Source: Actimicrobium sp034313845
Lineage (GTDB): Bacteria; Pseudomonadota; Gammaproteobacteria; Burkholderiales; Burkholderiaceae_D
Reading direction: 5' to 3' (one strand)
Assembly (NCBI RefSeq): GCF_034313845.1
Contig: NZ_JAVIWN010000004.1
DNA length: 64,000 bases
Shown: piece by piece, positions 17,139 to 24,566 of the stretch
How the letters are laid out: every line of letters begins with the position of its first letter
How positions within the stretch are numbered: position 1 is the first letter of the stretch
Translations under genes and position numbers: made by a program
Notes under the pieces: model-generated
What the model saw: only the letters and a program-made list of their open reading frames with translations
What the model was told of the DNA's origin: nothing
Databases searched by the model: none

Positions 17139-17155
17139 TCTTCCTGCATCAACCA

Positions 17156-17409
17156 TCACACACCATACTCCCGCTCCACCCGGCAAATCCGCACCCGATA
17201 CGCCGCATACCAATTCTCCCGACCACGCTGCTGCGCCACCAAATGCGCAGCATTCTTCTTCCACGCGGCGATCGCCTCCAGTCCATCCCAATACGACACC
17301 GTGATCCCGACCGCTTCACGACCTGATTCGCGGGCAGATTCAACCCCGAGAAACCCCGGTTGCTGCGCAGCAAGCGCCAACATCGCTTCGGCCATGTCGC
17401 TGTAGGCAG
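17156..17409 (-). pseudogene. Antibiotic biosynthesis monooxygenase-family gene, 3' part (split by IS66)
   Basis: This part encodes the C-terminal 80 or so residues (YSDMAEAMLALAAQQPGFLG to the end VEREYGV) of an ABM-domain protein of the small ferredoxin-like heme-oxygenase/monooxygenase fold; AWKKNAAHLVAQQRGRENWY is the typical end. The gene is cut at the 8-bp target duplication GTAGGCAG. Removing the IS66 element and one duplication copy joins it in frame with 19868-19940 to give a complete protein of about 108 residues. The physiological role of these proteins is often unknown. Confidence 0.9.
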
Positions 17410-17417
17410 GTAAGCGC

Positions 17418-19055
17418 TCACTCAGAGGCGTGATTGCGCCGTTTCGTGATGTCGTATAAATCAGAGCGCAGCGGGTTGCTGTCGAAGTGAATTTTCCAGA
17501 GGCGGGGCGTGAGTTCATGCACCTTGGATGCCGGCTGCTGCGCCACGCGCTGCAGCACATCAACAAGATAGTCATACGGATCGATGTCGTGTAGACGGCA
17601 GGTTACGATCAGACTTTGCATGATGCCGATGTGTTTTGCACCCAGCTCGGTCCAATTGAACAACCAGTTTTTCCGGCCCATCGGGATGACGCGCAGCGCG
17701 CGCTCCAGATGATTGGTATCGATCGGGACATCCGGATCATCGAGGTAGACTTCGAGGCCGGCCCGCCGTTCACGCAAGTACGCGAGCGCGCCGGTGAAGG
17801 GACTGCTAGGTAAAAAGCCTTGTTGTTCGAACTGCTTGTCGATCCAGGCAAAGAGCCGTTGAACGATGGGTTTAGCGTGGGTGATTCGCCAAGCCTGTTT
17901 CGCTGCACCGGTCAGATGATGTTCACGGATGTGGGCCTCGGCGGCAAAGAGCGCACCGATCCATTCCAGTGCCTGCCCGGCCGGACCGGGTTCGATGTCT
18001 TTGGCGTCGAATATTTTACGGCGCGCATGCGACCAGCATTGTGCATGCGTCAGTCCGAGCTTCTTGGCGTACTGCGCATAGGCTGCATAACCATCGGTTT
18101 GTAGAACGGCACCTTGCGGCAGCGACAGGCCGAGTGCTTCCTGAATGTGGCTGGCGGCGCGGCTTGGATAGTAAGGGAAGCAAATTTCATCTTGCTGGCC
18201 ATACACGGGCCAGAAATACGCAGCCTTCATCTTGCCGGTGCCTGTCGGTCCGGCCTTGATCGGTGTTTCATCCATGGCCAGGACTCGCGAGGCCCGAATC
18301 GACGCCATTTGCGCATCATGTATTGGTTCAAGCAACATGACGGCGCGCTGCATGAGTTGGGTCAGCCATGCCCGACTAACCTGAATGCCGGCGTCACGTA
18401 GGCGCTGATGCTGACGATACAGCGGCAGATGAAAGGCCAGTTTGTCGACCATCATGCCGGCGATGAAGCTGATGTCGGCACGGCTACCGTCGAGCACGCC
18501 GACCGGTGCCGGCGGACAGGATAGGACCTGCGTGTCACGGCGCTTGATGACCGGACGGACATACTTCAAGACGACGTAACTGCCGGGACGCTGCGCGAGA
18601 CGATGGCTGACTTTCTCGCCGATGACTTCGTACTCTGCGGGTGTCAGTCCGGCGATATCCGGGTTCGGCACGGCGATGGTTTCGACCGGCACTTTGGTCT
18701 CATCGAAGAACAGGGTTGATTCATCGGCAGCAGTCTGACCACGACCGGATTTAGTCTCGCGCTCATGACCGGCGACACGGGTTTTTGGTGCCGGCACGAC
18801 ATCTGGTACACCGGCGAAGTCCTCGCCCAGCACACCCTGTTCCGGGTCGGGAGGTGGCAGACGACGCTCGCTCTTCTGACCGAAGATCTGACGCTGAAAC
18901 CACGCGACTTGGCGGCGCAAATGAACGATCTCATGGTCGAGTTTGCTGATCAATTCAACCAGCGCCGGTGCCGCCATCGCTGCGATGGCGGTGGCGTTTG
19001 GGGTCGGTGATGTCGATGAGCGCGGCATAACGACATCCTCACACAACGACCTCAT
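17418..19055 (-). CDS. tnpC: IS66 transposase TnpC
   Basis: The 545-residue protein has the IS66 order: an N-terminal leucine-rich helix (ELISKLDHEIVHLRRQVAWF) with GQKSER, a zinc-finger-like region, and the DDE catalytic domain. VLAMDETPIKAG (first Asp), VLQTDGYAAY (second Asp) and DTNHLERALRVIPMGRKNWL (Glu) are visible, followed by a C-terminal IS66 domain ending in HELTPRLWK. It starts one base after the tnpB stop. An internal ATG at 19028 is an alternative start. The reading frame is intact, so the element could be active. Confidence 0.95.
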   Translation of the reverse strand: MRSLCEDVVMPRSSTSPTPNATAIAAMAAPALVELISKLDHEIVHLRRQVAWFQRQIFGQKSERRLPPPDPEQGVLGEDFAGVPDVVPAPKTRVAGHERETKSGRGQTAADESTLFFDETKVPVETIAVPNPDIAGLTPAEYEVIGEKVSHRLAQRPGSYVVLKYVRPVIKRRDTQVLSCPPAPVGVLDGSRADISFIAGMMVDKLAFHLPLYRQHQRLRDAGIQVSRAWLTQLMQRAVMLLEPIHDAQMASIRASRVLAMDETPIKAGPTGTGKMKAAYFWPVYGQQDEICFPYYPSRAASHIQEALGLSLPQGAVLQTDGYAAYAQYAKKLGLTHAQCWSHARRKIFDAKDIEPGPAGQALEWIGALFAAEAHIREHHLTGAAKQAWRITHAKPIVQRLFAWIDKQFEQQGFLPSSPFTGALAYLRERRAGLEVYLDDPDVPIDTNHLERALRVIPMGRKNWLFNWTELGAKHIGIMQSLIVTCRLHDIDPYDYLVDVLQRVAQQPASKVHELTPRLWKIHFDSNPLRSDLYDITKRRNHASE

Positions 19056-19418
19056 CTAACCCTTGATCTCGGATGAGAACGGTGCATGTTGATAGCGCTT
19101 TTTTACCCGCTGCGGCGTAATCCCTTCGAGTAGACATTTCAGCGCAGTCCAATCCATTTCGCAACTGCTGACCTCGCGCCAATCGCTGATAAGCCGGCCC
19201 TGCTCCAATCGCTTTGCCCACACGCACAGGCCGGTGCGGTCGAAGTAGAGCACCTTGATCTGAGTAGCGCGGCGATTGATAAAAGCAAACAGATTGCCTG
19301 ACAGCGGGTCCTGCTGTAACCGGTGGCGGGCCAGTGCATACAGGCCGTCAAAGGACAGGCGCATGCTGACCGGTTCGCCATACAGGAAGACACGGACCTG
19401 ACCTTCTGGGAAGAACAT
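19056..19418 (-). CDS. tnpB: IS66 accessory protein TnpB
   Basis: The 120-residue protein has the Orf2 family features VRVFLYGEPVSMRLSFDGLY, GNLFAFINRRATQIKVLYFD, and GLCVWAKRLEQGRL. It is required for efficient transposition in characterised IS66 elements although its mechanism is unknown. Its ATG overlaps the last base of the tnpA stop, suggesting coupling. Confidence 0.95.
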   Translation of the reverse strand: MFFPEGQVRVFLYGEPVSMRLSFDGLYALARHRLQQDPLSGNLFAFINRRATQIKVLYFDRTGLCVWAKRLEQGRLISDWREVSSCEMDWTALKCLLEGITPQRVKKRYQHAPFSSEIKG

Positions 19419-19777
19419 CAGGAGCGCAGGAGTCGCAGCACGACGCCATGGCCAAGGTCGAGCTCGATGGTGAGTGTGGCCGGTGGTGGCACAACGACTT
19501 CCTGCTTGGGACCAGATACACGATTCAGTTTGGTTATCGGGCCAAGATCGATGAAGCGCGGTGATACTGCGCTGACGCTCTTCGCATCACCAGCACCAGC
19601 ACCAGCTGGTGATGCCAGCGACCGCTTGCGCCAAAGATAAAACGACGCGATCGAAATGGATTCGCTGCGACAAAAAGCAGCGACAGTATGGCTGCTGGCG
19701 GCGTACCGCATCAGGCGTTCTCTCCACAACGTGGATCGATCGTTCTTCTTTGTTGAAGGTGATGTTGGGGTCTTCAT
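19418..19777 (-). CDS. tnpA: IS66 accessory protein TnpA
   Basis: The 119-residue protein has an HTH-like N-terminal half (WRERLMRYAASSHTVAAFCR, then SESISIASFYLWRKR) as in the Orf1 family of IS66 elements, thought to bind the element ends. It is the first gene of the element and begins about 80 bp from the right end. Confidence 0.93.
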   Translation of the reverse strand: MKTPTSPSTKKNDRSTLWRERLMRYAASSHTVAAFCRSESISIASFYLWRKRSLASPAGAGAGDAKSVSAVSPRFIDLGPITKLNRVSGPKQEVVVPPPATLTIELDLGHGVVLRLLRS

Positions 19778-19859
19778 TGTGCCTCCGCGTCATTGATCAA
19801 AATTCGATTCTGACGGGAGGTTTAACGGGGGGCTATAACGCCGCTGGGTGACCGCTTAC

Positions 19860-19940
19860 GTAGGCAGGGTTGGGCTCGGACAGTAGGGATGTGAAGATGA
19901 CGGCGTAGTAAGGCGTGGCGGGTGTGATGGCGATGGACAT
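19860..19940 (-). pseudogene. Antibiotic biosynthesis monooxygenase-family gene, 5' part (split by IS66)
   Basis: From the ATG at 19940 the minus strand reads MSIAITPATPYYAVIFTSLL and then SEPNPAY up to the target duplication. YYAVIFTS is the usual N-terminus of this ABM subfamily. In the interrupted state the frame runs into the IS66 end. Joined to 17156-17409 it restores the whole gene without a frameshift. Confidence 0.88.
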
Positions 19941-20143
19941 GGCGGCAATCCTGGAAAAGTTTTTACCGCTAACTGGTGGCAACAAACTATTTTAGCCGAA
20001 CACACCCATGCCGGACGCCTGCATCGGGATGTGCCATCGAGCATTGCAAGGCTGTGGCTGAACGTGATTGCGACTGGCATGTGCCTTGATTTATCACATC
20101 GAGCGACATAGGCTTCGCTATTTATTTGCAAAAAGGAGACCCC

Positions 20144-20404
20144 ATGAGCCAGGTAGCCAAATTATTTACCAACGGTCGCAGCCAGGCAGTTCGCTTGCCG
20201 GTCGCCTTTCGCTTCGATGCAAAACAAGTGTTCATTCGCCAGGACCCGGTAACCGGGGATGTGATTTTGTCGCGCAAACCAGCGAACTGGGATGACTTCT
20301 TTTCCGCGCTTAAGAATGCCGAAGTGCCAGTCGATTTCCTGGGCGCACAGGAGCGCCAGCAATCAACGCAAGATCGCGACCCGTTCGAGGGAGCGCCCGC
20401 GTGA
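20144..20404 (+). CDS. vapB: VapB-type antitoxin (AbrB fold)
   Basis: The ATG at 20144 follows an AAGGAG site, giving 86 residues. AKLFTNGRSQAVRLPVAFRF is the swapped-hairpin AbrB/MazE DNA-binding signature of VapB antitoxins. The C-terminal part (DDFFSALKNAEVPVDFLG) should bind the PIN toxin. It overlaps vapC by four bases. Confidence 0.93.
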   Translation: MSQVAKLFTNGRSQAVRLPVAFRFDAKQVFIRQDPVTGDVILSRKPANWDDFFSALKNAEVPVDFLGAQERQQSTQDRDPFEGAPA

Positions 20405-20817
20405 AACGAACCATGCTCGATACCAACGCGGTAAGTTACTTGGACAAGGCGCATCCCGCAGTCGTCGGGCGCATAGTGAGTGTGCCCATGGCATCGCTCT
20501 GCATTTCAGCGATCACCGAGGGAGAGCTACTTTTTGGACTGGCGAAGCGGCCCGAGGCAAAGCAACTCCATCTTGCCGTGACGGAGTTCTTGCGGCGCGT
20601 TGATGTGTTGCCTTGGGATAGCACAGTCGCTGAACGGTATGGTTCGGTGCGCGCAAGACTGCAGGAACAAGGCAAAAATCTTGCACCGCTTGACTTGCTC
20701 ATTGCGGCACACGCGTTCAATGCCGGCACGGTGTTGGTGACAAATGACCGAGCTTTTGGTCAGGTAGCAGGACTCGATCTCGAAGACTGGACAGTTCCTG
20801 TGAACGAGAGTCGGTGA
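20401..20817 (+). CDS. vapC: VapC-type PIN-domain RNase toxin
   Basis: The GTG start overlaps the vapB stop (GTGA). The 138-residue PIN domain has the acidic residues in MLDTNAVSYL, SAITEGELLFGL, PLDLLIAAHA and LVTNDRAFGQV, the four-part Mg-binding site. The protein resembles plasmid VapC/MvpT types that cleave initiator tRNA, but that target is an inference. No damage is visible. Confidence 0.94.
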   Translation: MKRTMLDTNAVSYLDKAHPAVVGRIVSVPMASLCISAITEGELLFGLAKRPEAKQLHLAVTEFLRRVDVLPWDSTVAERYGSVRARLQEQGKNLAPLDLLIAAHAFNAGTVLVTNDRAFGQVAGLDLEDWTVPVNESR

Positions 20818-20844
20818 TCACGTTCACAGGATTCCGGGCAGGTT

Positions 20845-21441
20845 CTACCGCTGGCTGACGGCACCCGCATAGTTGAGCCGACCCCATCCACGCCGGATGC
20901 ATTCTTCGAGGTGCGCCATCTTGCCTGGCAAGGTAGTGACCGTCAGCGCGACCGGGAATTGTCCGGGTGCCTGCCCGACAAAAATCCTGACGTCCATCGC
21001 CACACCCTCCGACTTGCCAGCAAAATCTGCTTCAAAACCCTGCAACGCGCCATGACTGGCCGGCTTGATCGTCAGCATGCGACCACGTCCGGGATCAAGT
21101 CCAAAATGTTGGCTCGCTTGCCGAATCGCCGACGCCGCCACGTCGGGCAACATGTTCGGCGTGACCAGCAGTTTCGGCCAGCTGGCATAGGTCATCACGG
21201 TCGGTGGGTGGTAAGTCGACGGGCTTTGCGCGACGAAGGTCGGATGGCCGGCGACATCGACCAGCTTGGCATCCCACGCCGGCTGGTTTTCTACCCAGAT
21301 TTCCAGCCCGAGCGCCGGCACCTTGTGGATCTGCATTTCGCGCAGGGCTGGTTTGGCCAGTAGCGCGGCGGGCTGCATCGCAAGGATTGCTGCCAGCGCG
21401 AAAACAACGCGCCGTTGCCGGGATGGTGCGCCTGTAGTCAC
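20845..21441 (-). CDS. Exported protein of unknown function
   Basis: The 198-residue protein has a basic N-terminus and hydrophobic signal segment (RRVVFALAAILAMQPAALLA, cut likely after ALLAKPA). The mature part contains VENQPAWDAKLVDVAGHPTF, a central GLDPGRGRMLTIKPASHGAL, and KMAHLEECIRRGWGRLNYAG. I do not recognise a domain. It overlaps the small membrane protein gene upstream by four bases, so the two are coupled. The operon's own promoter region has been replaced by an IS5 element 10 bp upstream of the first gene. Confidence 0.65.
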   Translation of the reverse strand: MTTGAPSRQRRVVFALAAILAMQPAALLAKPALREMQIHKVPALGLEIWVENQPAWDAKLVDVAGHPTFVAQSPSTYHPPTVMTYASWPKLLVTPNMLPDVAASAIRQASQHFGLDPGRGRMLTIKPASHGALQGFEADFAGKSEGVAMDVRIFVGQAPGQFPVALTVTTLPGKMAHLEECIRRGWGRLNYAGAVSQR

Positions 21442-21641
21442 AACCCGCCCTTGCGCACAACAGCCGCGCCGATGCCCAGCAGAGTCAGCGCAATGACCGC
21501 CAGCACGCTGACCCAGCGGCCACTACGCTTGAATGCCAAGCGCCAGTTCAGGCCACTGGCCAGCAAACAAACGAACCAGACTAGCGCGTAACTGATCAGG
21601 GCGCGGCCGAGCAGGTTGCCGAGGATGAAAATGGATGGCAT
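21438..21641 (-). CDS. Small inner-membrane protein
   Basis: The 67-residue protein has two predicted membrane helices (ALISYALVWFVCLLASGL and WVSVLAVIALTLLGIGAAVV) joined by a basic loop (RLAFKRSGR). It is the first gene of a two-gene unit with the exported protein. The IS5 element ends 10 bp upstream of its ATG, with an AAAGACC sequence as the only possible ribosome site. Function unknown. Confidence 0.6.
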   Translation of the reverse strand: MPSIFILGNLLGRALISYALVWFVCLLASGLNWRLAFKRSGRWVSVLAVIALTLLGIGAAVVRKGGL

Positions 21642-21654
21642 GAGGTCTTTCTAG

Positions 21655-22862
21655 GGAAACACTGATTTAATCGCCCGGTTTTTAACGTTAAAATCTTGAT
21701 GTCGTTCAATTTCAAAGAGACCGTGATGGCCCTGAAGCAAACCAGTTTTTCGAGTGCCGAATTTGCCGCGAAGAAGCGCATCACGCGTCGCGAGCAGTTT
21801 TTGGCGGATATGGAGCAAGTCGTACCCTGGGCCGAACTCGAGGCTGTCATCGCTCCTGTCTATCCGACCGGTATGCGCGGTCGTCCACCGATCGGTTTGT
21901 CGCGCATGTTGCGCGTGTACTTTATCCAGCAGTGGTACAGCCTGTCTGACGAAGCGGTGGAAGACGCGATCTACGATAGCCAGGCCGTACGGGCGTTTGT
22001 CGGCGTCGATCTGGCACGTGAATCGGCACCGGACGCCACGACCTTGCTGAAATTCCGGCGTTTGCTGGAGACGAATGAACTGACTCAGCGCATGTTTATC
22101 GCCATCAACGCTACGCTGACCGAGAAAGGCCTGCTGATGCGCTCGGGCACCATCGTCGACGCCACCATCATCAACGCGCCACCCTCGACAAAGAATGCGG
22201 AACACAAGCGCGACGCCGACATGCACCAGACGAAGAAAGGCAACCAGTGGTACTTCGGTATGAAAGCGCATATCGGCGTCGATGCCGAGAGTGGCTTGGT
22301 GCACAGCGTGACCACTACGGCGGCGAACGTGGCCGACATCGTCGAAACGGCCGCACTGCTGCACGGCGACGAAGAAACGGTGTTTGCCGATGCGGGCTAT
22401 ACCGGTGTGGCAAAGCGCGAAGAAATGAACGACGTGAAGGTCGACTGGCAGATTGCTGCCAAGCGCGGCACGATCAAGAAGGTCAACGAGAAGCGGCCGT
22501 TGCGCGCCATTCTCGACGAACTGGAGCATGCCAAAGCGAGTATTCGAGCGAAGGTCGAGCATCCATTTCATGTGATCAAAAACCTCTTTCGTCATCGCAA
22601 AACCCGCTACAAGGGACTGCCAAAAAACACGGCGCACGTCTTTATGTTGTTCGGCCTGGGAAATCTTGTCATTGCAAAAAACAAGCTGTTGAACCGGCAA
22701 GCCCAAGCTCCGTCTACTGCGTGAAAATAGGATGAAAGGGGCATCGCTTGTTCGATTTTTAGCCAGTAATTTTGGTTTTTCATCCACTTTTTCGAGAATA
22801 AAATTTGCTGGAGGCGGAATCAGCCATTTTCATTCTTGGGTTCGGCTTTATTCAGCGGTTCC
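21655..22862 (+). mobile_element. IS5-family insertion sequence
   Basis: The ends GGAAACACTGATTTAA (21655) and, inverted, GGAACCGCTGAATAAA (22862) are imperfect terminal repeats. CTAG flanks both ends (21651-21654 and 22863-22866), the 4-bp YTAR duplication expected for IS5. The element of about 1208 bp carries one intact transposase gene. It sits between the small membrane protein operon and the toxin immunity array. Confidence 0.93.
21726..22724 (+). CDS. IS5-family transposase
   Basis: From the ATG at 21726 (AAAGAGA site upstream) there are 332 residues. DDE residues are in RSGTIVDATIINAP, FADAGYTGVAKR and the C-terminal KASIRAKVEHPFHVIKNLF (Y-R-E/K-E type motif). GRPPIGLSRMLRVYFIQQWY is the IS5 N-terminal domain. 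An upstream ATG at 21699 is possible but lacks a ribosome site. The frame is intact. Confidence 0.95.
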   Translation: MALKQTSFSSAEFAAKKRITRREQFLADMEQVVPWAELEAVIAPVYPTGMRGRPPIGLSRMLRVYFIQQWYSLSDEAVEDAIYDSQAVRAFVGVDLARESAPDATTLLKFRRLLETNELTQRMFIAINATLTEKGLLMRSGTIVDATIINAPPSTKNAEHKRDADMHQTKKGNQWYFGMKAHIGVDAESGLVHSVTTTAANVADIVETAALLHGDEETVFADAGYTGVAKREEMNDVKVDWQIAAKRGTIKKVNEKRPLRAILDELEHAKASIRAKVEHPFHVIKNLFRHRKTRYKGLPKNTAHVFMLFGLGNLVIAKNKLLNRQAQAPSTA

Positions 22863-22896
22863 CTAGAGTAATTGCAGTTTTGAATTCGGTTAATTT

Positions 22897-23349
22897 TTAC
22901 TGAACCAAGTGTGCAATATCTTCAAATTTTATCGTCCATTCTGAAACTGATAATTTAGTGCCACAGGAATCAAAAATATCTTCATCTTCATCATCTTCTC
23001 TCGCATAAATATATTCCTCGATCGAAAATGGATCTAAAACTTTTTCAACACCCGGGTTTTTAATGAAAATTTCACGTATATAAATTAATTCGCCGGCAGC
23101 ATATAAAGCCCAGAATGTAAGCGCTGTATTAATGTGCATTTTATTTACATCAGTTACTAACATGCACTTACTAACCTTTCTTGCATATAAGTGAGAAAGT
23201 GCATTTTTCCATTGATAGCTATATTGATCAAGACTCCATAAATCTGTAATCAATGGGCAGTTTTCAAGATACCCGTTTATTTCAATTTCGCACCTTGGAA
23301 GACCATCTGAATAATTAACACCTTCAGCCGCATAAATATTAAATATCAC
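22897..23349 (-). CDS. CdiI-type immunity protein, paralogue A' (distal)
   Basis: I choose the GTG at 23349: it has GGAGGT five bases upstream and gives 150 residues that align from the first residue with the paralogue at 24110-24565 (shared NYSDG-PRCEIE-NGYLENC, WSLD-Y--QWK-ALS-LY-RKV and WALYA-G--IYI-E-FI-NP). The acidic segment EDDEDEDIFD is specific to this copy. It is likely to neutralise an Ntox21-like toxin related to the one upstream. It is very AT-rich compared with the surrounding genome, and lies 48 bp after the preceding immunity gene. Confidence 0.72.
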   Translation of the reverse strand: MIFNIYAAEGVNYSDGLPRCEIEINGYLENCPLITDLWSLDQYSYQWKNALSHLYARKVSKCMLVTDVNKMHINTALTFWALYAAGELIYIREIFIKNPGVEKVLDPFSIEEYIYAREDDEDEDIFDSCGTKLSVSEWTIKFEDIAHLVQ

Positions 23350-23397
23350 ATCGACCTCCAAGATACAAAAAGTAACCAGAAAATATTTTTAACTCAC

Positions 23398-23766
23398 CTA
23401 TTTTGACAACTCTCTGGATGAAGAAAACCAAACATGTCCAAGCTTTGGAAGTGAAAATCCAAATTGGTCATTCCAGTTTTCAAGCACCCACTGCTTATCT
23501 ATACATTTCCCAGGCCCTTTTATTAGGGATGCGTCAGGAAAGTATCCGAGCGGCACGCCAGCAATACCTTTCGAAACGCCGTAAATCTCAAAAGCAACTC
23601 CGTATCGATATGAGCTACAGATTATCGCCAGCGCATCTTCACACTTACAACCGAATACTTTTAGATCGTCCGAAAATGCAATGAATATGCCGCTCCAAAA
23701 ATAATCTTCGGCCCATTTTTCAGCATTAACCCAAGCAAAATCCTTTGTAGAAAATTCATTTTTCAT
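23398..23766 (-). CDS. Putative immunity protein, paralogue B'
   Basis: The 122-residue protein overlaps the upstream gene by four bases. Its end (KQWVLENWNDQFGFSLPKLG, then HVWFSS) resembles the end of the neighbour at 23763-24113 (SWLLENWYRYIYPESNLSDV), so the two are probably diverged members of one immunity family. I cannot name the family with confidence. AT-rich composition and position behind a polymorphic toxin are the main reasons for the immunity call. Confidence 0.55.
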   Translation of the reverse strand: MKNEFSTKDFAWVNAEKWAEDYFWSGIFIAFSDDLKVFGCKCEDALAIICSSYRYGVAFEIYGVSKGIAGVPLGYFPDASLIKGPGKCIDKQWVLENWNDQFGFSLPKLGHVWFSSSRELSK

Positions 23767-24113
23767 AAAGCACCTTTTTTTATTGGAAGTTTTTTTATGG
23801 AACTCTGTCTCCCTACATAAACATCACTCAGATTAGACTCCGGATATATGTACCGATACCAATTTTCCAGCAGCCAGGATTTTTCCAGATAATCACATTT
23901 ATCGACTTTAACAATCGGCACAAAAGACAATCTCTTCCCGCTTTCGTGACCTGCAGTAACGAAAAATTCAAATGCTGCATAGTTGGAACTTGATGGACAC
24001 ATGATTACTTCGATAACGCGCTCCCCTGCGAAAAAGTCACATGGATGAAATTTTAAGAAAGTGCCGATTTTTAGATACTCATCCTCAAAGTCGACTAGCT
24101 TAATCCAATTCAT
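23763..24113 (-). CDS. Putative immunity protein, paralogue B
   Basis: The 116-residue protein (MNWIKLVDFEDEYLKIGTFL and on) overlaps both neighbours by four bases, placing it firmly in the toxin operon. It ends with the LLENWYRYIYPESNLSDVYV motif typical of small immunity proteins of polymorphic toxin loci. It may protect against a toxin tip that was carried earlier at this locus. It is soluble, with no signal peptide or membrane segment, as expected for protection against a cytoplasmic nuclease. Confidence 0.55.
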   Translation of the reverse strand: MNWIKLVDFEDEYLKIGTFLKFHPCDFFAGERVIEVIMCPSSSNYAAFEFFVTAGHESGKRLSFVPIVKVDKCDYLEKSWLLENWYRYIYPESNLSDVYVGRQSSIKKLPIKKGAL

Positions 24114-24565
24114 TTCTCACTTACCAAATGGAGGATATCTTCAAATTCAATAGACCATTCAGATAAAGTATATTTATTGCCATCCTTATCACACCCGAAA
24201 TCAGTATCATAATTTCTATCCAATATATATTTTTCTATCTGCACAGGATCCATCAAAATTTTCTTTTTAGGATTTCTAATAAACATTTCATGAATATAAA
24301 TAACATCGCCTTCTGCATACAAAGCCCAAAACATAATTGCAGCACTTATATGCTTCTTATTTATGTCAGTTATTAACATGCATTTTTTTACCTTTCTTTC
24401 GTACAAATAAGAAAGTGCAATTTTCCATTGTTTCCGATAATCATCCAGGCTCCACAGTTTTGTAATTAAATAGCAGTTTTCCAGATATCCATTCATTTCA
24501 ATTTCACATCTCGGAATTCCATCGGAATAATTACAGCCTTCTACAGCTTCAATATTAAATGTCAT
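24110..24565 (-). CDS. CdiI-type immunity protein, paralogue A (cognate to the toxin)
   Basis: The 151-residue protein starts one base after the toxin stop codon, so it is the best candidate for the cognate immunity protein. NYSDGIPRCEIEMNGYLENC, SLDDYRKQWKIALSYLYERK and LSEWSIEFEDILHLV resemble immunity proteins found next to Ntox21-type toxins of CDI systems. It would act in the cytoplasm by blocking the RNase tip. The gene is about as AT-rich as the toxin tip, unlike the GC-rich Hint region. Confidence 0.75.
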   Translation of the reverse strand: MTFNIEAVEGCNYSDGIPRCEIEMNGYLENCYLITKLWSLDDYRKQWKIALSYLYERKVKKCMLITDINKKHISAAIMFWALYAEGDVIYIHEMFIRNPKKKILMDPVQIEKYILDRNYDTDFGCDKDGNKYTLSEWSIEFEDILHLVSEK

Positions 24566-24566
24566 T

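Larger units (their letters stand above)
17410..19859 (-). mobile_element. IS66-family insertion sequence, complete (about 2450 bp)
   Basis: The left end GTAAGCGCTCACTCAGAGGC and the right end (reverse complement GTAAGCGGTCACCCAGCGGC) form imperfect terminal inverted repeats with the IS66 hallmark GTAAGCG. The 8-bp target duplication GTAGGCAG is exact at 17402-17409 and 19860-19867. The three genes tnpA, tnpB and tnpC overlap or abut. Exact duplication and intact frames indicate a recent insertion. A decayed relative occurs at 62433-64000. Confidence 0.97.

Noticed and set aside
21651..22787. 378-residue frame antisense to the IS5 transposase
   Set aside because: Common artefact in IS5 elements; runs into both element ends.
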